Shown: one piece after another, positions 59,101-64,000 of the stretch | Position numbering within the stretch: the first letter of the stretch is position 1 | Layout of the letters: every line of letters starts with the position of its first letter | Translations under genes and position numbers: made by a program | The notes under the pieces: model-generated | Told to the model about the DNA's origin: nothing | The model's database searches: none | What the model saw: the letters and a program-made list of their open reading frames with translations, nothing else | Assembly (NCBI GenBank): GCA_030761205.1 | Contig: JAULJL010000015.1 | Coordinates: 4,316,001-4,380,000 of the forward strand | Origin: Fremontodendron californicum | Taxonomy: Eukaryota; Streptophyta; Magnoliopsida; Malvales; Malvaceae | Reading direction: 5' to 3' | DNA length: 64,000 nt

Positions 59101-59550
59101 ATGGCAATTCTCAACAGATTGCCCACCAAGGACAGACTTGTTTCATGGGGAATTCACATTGATGAAACCTGTTCCTTATGCCATCAAGAGAGGGAGACAA
59201 GGAACCATTTGTTCTTTGCATGCAGATATTCCAAGGTGATTTGGCAGCAAGTACTGGATCAATGCCGCATAATGAGAAGGGTTGCTAGCTGGGAGGAAGA
59301 ATTGATATGGGCTAGTAAATTGAAGGGAAAATCCTTGATCTCAGTCATCCTACGCATAGCTTGGAATGCCACGATCTATTCAGTGTGGAGAGAACGTAAT
59401 AGCAGGCTTTATGGCCAAATTGCAGTCACTGAGGATACAATCATGGAAGGAATCCGAGACATTGTTGGCCTTCGATTGCATGATCTCCAACACATCAAAC
59501 TAGACTCTGTCAATATTGCTCTTTGTAATTCTTGGAAGCTGAATTACTAA
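56158..59550 (+). CDS. LINE ORF2: endonuclease and reverse transcriptase
   Basis: An uninterrupted 1130-residue frame. The endonuclease (about 1-230) has NILAWNVRGLNSP, CIVETRI, AGDFNVI (about 134-140) and SDHC (about 219). The RT (about 450-740) has DKASGPDGYTTHFFK, IKIDLQKAFDSLSWEF, GVRQGDPLSPYLF and FADDLLIF, with the catalytic pair at about 686. A zf-RVT domain (about 960-1040) contains FIPKHAFISWMAILNRLPTKDRL and CSLCHQERETRNHLFFAC. No RNase H domain follows, as in many plant L1 elements. It nicks the target DNA and copies the LINE RNA into it. All seen catalytic residues are present. It belongs to the transposon, not to the host gene set. Confidence 0.94.
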   Translation: MNILAWNVRGLNSPLKQKQVVHRIKSLHIDIACIVETRIKFSKMQSTLDRFYGEWRLLHNYTEATNGRIWLLYKEHLSVDKVTITDQSITCLISMNSQSFYLTAIYGLNDGTSRRKLWSHLSHLSGSIHGQAWILAGDFNVIANCSESSRPCSSLPDIQDFQQFLDQNLLYDHVFVGPLFTWSNHQSDHLARKLDRVLINDNWPTFFPHSYVEFLAPEVSDHCAAIIKPALPSHSPPKPFKFFNFWTRSSEFKQAVESSWSMPVTGSPMTILHLKLKRLKPILKQFNQVKFGSISARVLEKRKELDEVQLSLLRNPNEDSLITAHHLLTQDFHELLKAEESFLKQKSRITWLKEEDHNTRFFHRMVTAKQSRNTIKVLYDEAGNRLDSHSAISEAVVSYFQKILGAKDLNLSPCPQELLRELLQTTVPEEALNVMTLPVLGEEIKAAMFAQNSDKASGPDGYTTHFFKHTWDIVGNEVIEAAQDFFRTGVMLPAFNSTCVALIPKCLNPSTFKDFRPISCCTVFYKCITRVIVNRLKGSLPTIISGNQSAFVPGRCITDNVLLAQELVRGYGRSTMSPRCAIKIDLQKAFDSLSWEFTLDVLAALGIPKQIISWIEGCLTTSRFSININGGLMGFFRGARGVRQGDPLSPYLFVLAMNVLSKLLDTAAQHGIFQHHPKCKKINLTHLSFADDLLIFAKGKVDSVIGIQQVLSHFYSWSGLQLNNAKCEFYSSGMSAEELQAVQMASGFQIGKLPVRYLGVPLVTRRLTDRDCEPLIAKVRARVNGWATRFLSYAGRLQLIQSVLFNMQNFWCRNFILPKHCLRKLTQLCSSFLWKGKEGSARGAKVSWSQVCLPKSEGGLGIKDILTWNQACILKNFWSVLMKAGSLWIAWIEMYVLKGRDIWQVPIPKGSSWSWRKLLQLRPIASQATRQLDSGTLWPFIGNKYSVAAVWSVIRPKQEKVSWHRLLWFKYFIPKHAFISWMAILNRLPTKDRLVSWGIHIDETCSLCHQERETRNHLFFACRYSKVIWQQVLDQCRIMRRVASWEEELIWASKLKGKSLISVILRIAWNATIYSVWRERNSRLYGQIAVTEDTIMEGIRDIVGLRLHDLQHIKLDSVNIALCNSWKLNY

Positions 59551-59693
59551 ATGGATGTTCAGCTCCTTTAGGATTGATTAGTTAAGTTTGCTGGATTAGT
59601 TTTATTACTTCAGTTGCATTATTGTACCATTGTAGCAGTTTACTGCTTCTTGGATAAATGGGAACTCAACTACTTATCCACAAAAAAAAAAAA

Positions 59694-59709
59694 AAAAGCG
59701 TCTTTATAA
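59694..59709. repeat. LINE target-site duplication, right copy
   Basis: Same AAAAGCGTCTTTATAA as at 54662-54677. It contains TTTATAA at 59703-59709, which could serve as a TATA box for the PME gene that starts at 59800. Confidence 0.9.
59703..59709 (+). promoter_or_regulatory. Candidate TATA box of the PME gene, within the LINE duplication
   Basis: TTTATAA lies about 95 bp upstream of the PME ATG, so a transcript would start near 59735. Because the same motif is in the left duplication, the LINE appears to have inserted at or beside the native core promoter. Functional use is inference. Confidence 0.4.
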
Positions 59710-59799
59710 TTACTTCCATATGCCTGGTTTGGTTAATTAAAAGGGATTTTTCTTGCTTTGTCATTTCAAAATTCTTCTTCCTACACACAAATAAAGATC

Positions 59800-61118
59800 A
59801 TGATAAAGGCAACGAAGCATATAATGTTTCTAGCTATCTTGACAGTTTGGTGGCAAGCCCAAGGTCAGTTTACTCCACCCTTCGACATGATCATAGCACA
59901 AGATGGATCAGGAGATTTCACCACCATCACTGAAGGAATATCGTTTGTTCCGAGCTTCAGTTCCACTCGGTTCAGGATAAAATTATCAGCAGGTATTTAC
60001 AATGAGAACATTGTGATTAACAAGGAGAAGATCAATCTGACAATTATTGGGGAGGGGATGGAAAGAACTATTATCACAGGCAACAGAAGTACTTCTGATG
60101 ATGGCATAAAAACATTCAAGACTGCAACAGTTGGTAAGTCAAAAGTTTCATAGTTATAGACAGGAGGAGAAGCAAAAGACAAACAGTATTAAAAAGTTTC
60201 GATTTATTTTTTATTGTTCTTTCATGAATCATGATGAAATATCATGCTCATGAAGGTACGAACACTACATCAAAACCATGATAAGATAGCTGACGAAATT
60301 TAAATATCAATATGTCAGAGATAAATGGTGATGGCTTTGTTGCTTCGGGTATAACTTTCCAGAATACTGCTGGCCCAGAAAAATACCAAGCAGTGGCGTT
60401 GCTAACTAAAGCCAGCTACTTGGCTTTTTACAAGTGTAGAATAATTGGGTTCCAGGATACGCTTTATGCTAAAAGAGGGTACCAGTTTTTCAGGGAGTGC
60501 GAGATTTACGGGACGGTGGATTTCATTTTTGGTGATGCAACAGCCGTGTTCCAGAGTTGCTATATATTTCCTCGGAAGCCACTAGCTGGGCAATCAAACA
60601 CCGTGACTGCCCAAGGACGAGAAGTTTCCGCTGGACAAGGAGGCTTCGTGATCCATAACTGCATATTTAGTGCAACTTCAGAATTGATTGCATCTGAGTA
60701 TCCTGTAAAAACCTACTTGGGCAGGCCCTGGAAAGATTTTGCTAGGACTATTGTCATGCAGAGTTACCTGGACAACGGTATTGATCCTCAAGGTTGGCTG
60801 GAATTTGACAGCAGAAGCTCGGACTTGGATTTATACTATGCCGAATATGATAACAGAGGTCCAGGTTCAGCCACATATGAAAGAGTGAAGTGGAAAGGAT
60901 TCAGGGTCATCGACTCCATAGAAGCATATCAATTTACAGTCAGGGAATTTATCGATGGTGACTTGTGGATTCCAGCAACAGGAGTTCCGTATACTCCAGA
61001 TTTCATAGACTGGTCTTGGTCGGGTTCTCTCAGGCGGAGTTTTTCGATGTGTATGGTATTTGTACTCCTTTTTAGCATTCTGGCAATACTACCAATTTAT
61101 CTTCAAGCATGCTTGTAA
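59800..61118 (+). CDS. Pectin methylesterase, short form without pro-region
   Basis: Two exons, 59800-60133 and 60319-61118, join in frame to give 377 residues. The ATG at 59800 gives a signal peptide (MIKATKHIMFLAILTVWWQA), then FDMIIAQDGSGDFTTI. PME signatures are GIYNEN, QAVAL (135-139), QDTL with Asp158, VDFIFGD with Asp179, and YLGRPW with Arg247, so the catalytic set is complete. PMEs remove methyl groups from homogalacturonan in the cell wall. The sequence resembles the pro-region (PMEI-domain) type but that domain is missing. The C-terminus ends in a hydrophobic segment (about 356-372) unusual for PMEs, which might anchor the protein to the membrane. A LINE sits about 100 bp upstream. 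The number of the orthologue is not determined. Confidence 0.92.
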
Positions 61119-61190
61119 TATTCAGCAAGTACTATAACCTAATACACACTTTAAAATTGATTCTTCCTTTTTCACTCTGAAAATCCCCTT

Positions 61191-61322
61191 CTGTTCGATA
61201 TATATTTGGATATGAGTATAGGATATTATCTTCTAAATATATGAAAAACTTAAAAAGAATTAAGCATACCTATGTTGACCATATACTCGTATATGACACT
61301 CATCTTAAATTCGAATAACATA
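61191..61322 (+). repeat. Dispersed repeat R1, copy b
   Basis: Aligns with 8431-8560 in the same orientation along its length, with scattered substitutions and small gaps. It lies just past the PME stop codon and may contribute to its 3' UTR. Nature unknown. Confidence 0.6.
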
Positions 61323-61599
61323 AATTAAAGATGAATAACCCTTTAATTTCTCTTGTTTGTATAGAAGGGTATAATCTGTTCTGTGTTGTATTGTAAATAA
61401 ATTTGTTGTTTTGTTATATGCCCATGAGCTATGTAGTACATGATGAATTCTATATACCAAAAAAATGCGATTTTAAATTCCTTATAATCATGTTATTTAA
61501 ACTAAGAGACATTACAAATATAAAGGATGGGAAGAACTTTGGAGGGGGAATGGCGATTGCATACGGCGGCCTCCAGGTATCCATTGAAAAAATAACGTC
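61323..61599. other. Spacer between PME and PMEI pseudogene
   Basis: AT-rich with no recognised gene. The frame at 61403-61690 overlaps the inhibitor relic on the other strand. Confidence 0.5.
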
Positions 61600-62060
61600 T
61601 GGAGCGAATGAAACAATAATATCTTCAGCAAGACGAGCAAGATGTAACACGGCATGCATTGTTTTGATCGGTATAAAAGGAGTTGGATGATTTTGCTCTG
61701 CTCTTGGTCCATCAGCGAATGACTCTTCACAAGTTCTTGCACGCCCAGCCGATCATCCTCTGCGTTCCCAGTCGCCTCAGCATAAAACTTCGATTCCATT
61801 TTTGGATGGCTCGAGGAAGTATAACAATTTTTGGAGAGCAAATATTGAGAATATCCTTAAGAGCTGGATCTGTTGTTCGGCTTAGCAATCGATGTATTTG
61901 AGCTAAATTATCCTTGGGCCTTTTTCAGCGTGATATCAAGGACGATATGAGCAAGGCCTTTGGCGTCTGCGGCAGAGCTTCGTTGCTGTTTCGTTACAAC
62001 TTAACTTGCAATGCAAGTGACTAGAACCCCACAAAAAAGTGTACAGCAAGAAATTTTCAA
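61600..62060 (-). pseudogene. Pectin methylesterase inhibitor (PMEI/invertase inhibitor) pseudogene
   Basis: On the minus strand a PMEI domain can be read in shifting frames: SSAADAKGLAHIVLDITLKKAQ (about 61985-61925), then after a shift NLAQIHRLLSRTTDPALKDI and LNICS (to about 61830), then a poorly conserved stretch, then KTCEESFADGP and TMHAVLHLARLAEDIIVS. The C-terminal cysteine context, ADAKGLA and the leucine-rich end are typical of the family. PMEIs are secreted four-helix proteins that block PMEs. At least two frameshifts break the frame, and the N-terminal helix and signal peptide are not intact. It converges on the PME gene from the opposite strand. Confidence 0.8.
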
Positions 62061-62457
62061 ATTTTGCCATAAAAGATTTTTGATTACTTCAGTTTCATTA
62101 CATGAAATCTCTGATACGGTGAAAAACAATCAACAGCCTTAGGAAAAGACTAACCAAATGTGGGTGTTTCTTCTATCATCAGAACATTCTAATAATGGCG
62201 GGTTAAACCCAATTGGCATAGGATTTTATATTAAGTCACTTTCTTCAGGAATATCCCAATTTTGGAAGGATTAAGTAATAAACTTTTGTCACAACAAATT
62301 ACTTTACTAACTAAACTGTACAATAACTGGAGCTTGGCATACAACAATTCATATACACAGAAATCAGCAAAGCCAGGTATCGTGTCAAAATTTGTTTACA
62401 TAAGATCAAGAAGATCAATTGTTTATGACATGCAAAATACCACATTGGCAACTTCAG
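62061..62457. other. Spacer between PMEI pseudogene and next gene
   Basis: No feature recognised. Probably includes the 3' UTR of the minus-strand gene that follows. Confidence 0.5.
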
Positions 62458-64000
62458 CTATTTTTCCGCATCATTTGGCAACTTTCCTAGTTTCTTCCCC
62501 AAGAACTGAACCAGAAACCTGCTGTTCTACCAAGCTGCATCATTAACACGTAACATTCAGAAAATCCATTCGTTGCATTTTATAATCACCATGCACAAAA
62601 GATGGGCATCTCTTTAACTCATAAAGGGAACAAATTTTTTATCCAAAAAAACCAGAATGAAGAGAGAGAGTGAGAGAGGAATATGTACCTAGGAGGATCA
62701 TGGTCATGTTTTTCAGTTTTAGGAAAGCTTTTGTAAAATTGAACAGAAATCAAGCCTTCACTTGAGCCAACTGCTGGTGCAGGAGACCCCTCTAACATCA
62801 CACTTGCACCGCGTCTATAACATATACCTGCAAGCAATGTTTGGCAGATGTCAGAAATTCCTTCATATAGTGAAAATTTTGGATTGTGAACCTCAAATAT
62901 TCCACACAAAGAAAGGGCTGGTATATAAATGGATAACTAAAGCACTTCTAACGTACATATATAAAATGCTTATCACATTTCATATGAAGAAACAGAAATA
63001 TAGAAGCAAGAAGCAAACAAGCTTCGGGCAACAAATTGAGCTGAAGCATGCTCTCTTTTGTACTATCTTGAAACGTTCATGACAAGAACTAGAAGAGTTA
63101 TTTCTGAAACTATGTCTAGGAATCAAAATTTAAAGCCTGATGATAATAGCTTAAAGAATTGGTGACAGCCAGTTGACCAAAAATGATACAGTAAGGACCA
63201 AAAGAATTCCCAACACTCAAAGCCGATTATGATCTTTTATTAAGCTGATAAGGATCTCTCAAAATAAAGCAAGACTATAACTAGGTGAAGACAACCTAGA
63301 GTGATGTCTAGTGTCAAATTACTAACGTTTTCTTCTCCACAGTCTAACTTGGAAAATATTAATACTCCAGTTCACTGCTCAAGAATTCTCTAAATTGAAA
63401 AGAAAATTTCGTACTTCTACAGCAAACAACTTCATATAGCATTCCAAATAATCCTTTTACGACAATTTCTCAGCAATTTAAGGTTTTTCATTCTGAACAA
63501 ACAATTTAATAAAGAGTAGATGTAGCTCTTTTCCATTTTGCTTTTCCTTTTCTCAGTGAAGGTTTGTCCCACGTAAGAAATTAGAATTTGAAATGTGCAA
63601 ATTTCGTTTAAGTGAAAGCTTTCTCTTACAGATGATTTTTACAATAGTTTGGAAATTTAAGGGGAGTTGAAATTGTTCCATCATATCTATAATAGCATGT
63701 CAAGGCACACTTACTGCAACAACCAAGAATCATGATGCCATTAGACTAGACATGGTTGAAACAGAGAAAGCTCATCAACAAAGTTTAAGCTTCAAAATAT
63801 ATGTAATTATACAAATTAAGTTTTATTCAACAAGCTAAATCTTTCTCTAAGAGTTGAAAACCATGTCTCTCCAACAAAGTTATTTGTGAAATTTAGAAAT
63901 AATAGAATATTCGGATTTGAAACACAATAAACTGAGGAAGTTTGTTATTTGCCAAATTAGCATGCTTCACCCTCAGACACAGACTTCCATCATACCTGGC
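62458..64000 (-). CDS. Unidentified minus-strand gene, 3' exons only (runs off the right edge)
   Basis: Two exons fit together: 62689-62827 (encoding ICYRRGASVMLEGSPAPAVG, SSEGLISVQFYKSFPK and HDHDPPR) and the last exon 62458-62518 (FLVQFLGKKLGKLPNDAEK then TAG). Splice sites CAG/GTAC match and the reading frame is preserved across the junction. A donor-like GCCAG/GTATG at 63996 suggests that an upstream exon lies beyond the window, with a first intron of about 1.2 kb in between, but intervening small exons are not excluded. The product is not recognised. No signal peptide or membrane segment is visible in the visible part. Confidence is for the existence of the exons, not for function. Confidence 0.6.

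Larger units (their letters stand above)
54678..59697 (+). mobile_element. Full-length plant L1-type LINE
   Basis: Five kilobases bounded by a 13-16 bp target duplication, with a 16-base poly-A tail (59682-59697) at the 3' end. Layout: a 5' leader (54678-54871), ORF1 with DUF4283 and a zinc knuckle, ORF2 with endonuclease, reverse transcriptase and a zf-RVT region, then a short 3' UTR (59551-59681). ORF2 is uninterrupted; ORF1 has one frameshift. The well preserved ends suggest a fairly recent insertion. LINEs integrate by target-primed reverse transcription, which explains the duplication and tail. Confidence 0.94.

Overview
The window is nuclear DNA of a flowering plant, most likely a eudicot. 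It is AT-rich, its genes have GT-AG introns, and it holds plant-specific families (R2R3-MYB, gibberellin 2-oxidase, DUF724/Agenet, pectin methylesterase) among plant LTR retrotransposons, a plant L1-type LINE and several MITEs. The species cannot be fixed from the sequence alone.

Layout. 1-6693: a degenerate minus-strand Ty3/gypsy (Athila-like) element running off the left edge. It has an LTR, a tRNA-Asp type primer site, broken gag-pol, and a nested hAT MITE with a perfect 8-bp target duplication. 6694-15150: mostly non-coding, containing a 2.3-kb degenerate satellite at 9412-11745. Its 21-bp unit splits into 10 + 11 bp halves, which phases short A-tracts with the DNA helix. 15305-16452: a three-exon R2R3-MYB gene of the MYB2/MYB108 type. 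16453-24023: AT-rich spacer with a decayed pectin methylesterase (19404-19945). 24024-27186: a minus-strand gibberellin 2-oxidase with three exons. 27304-30900: AT-rich fold-back elements, including a MULE-type MITE with a perfect 9-bp duplication. 30928-35331: a complete but coding-defective Copia element with 515-bp LTRs that look identical and a CATGC duplication. 35337-41700: spacer with further inverted-repeat elements. 41935-47927: a nine-exon gene for a DUF724/Agenet protein. 49594-52773: a minus-strand seven-exon DEAH-box RNA helicase of the Prp43/DHX15 type. 54211-62060: a pectin methylesterase (PME) neighbourhood with a PME relic, a full-length LINE, an intact short PME gene, and a convergent PME-inhibitor pseudogene. 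62458-64000: the 3' exons of an unidentified minus-strand gene continuing off the right edge.

The genes do not form one pathway. The clearest functional grouping is cell-wall pectin modification at 54-62 kb: a PME relic, a PME lacking the usual inhibitor-like pro-region, and a decayed stand-alone inhibitor. The LINE landed about 100 bp upstream of the intact PME start. Its 16-bp target duplication contains a TATA-like TTTATAA, so the insertion may have split and partly duplicated the PME core promoter.

The most unusual structure is the helically phased 21-bp satellite. No prokaryotic-type system, CRISPR array, tRNA or rRNA gene was seen. All exon boundaries were inferred by eye from reading frame, splice consensus and family similarity.
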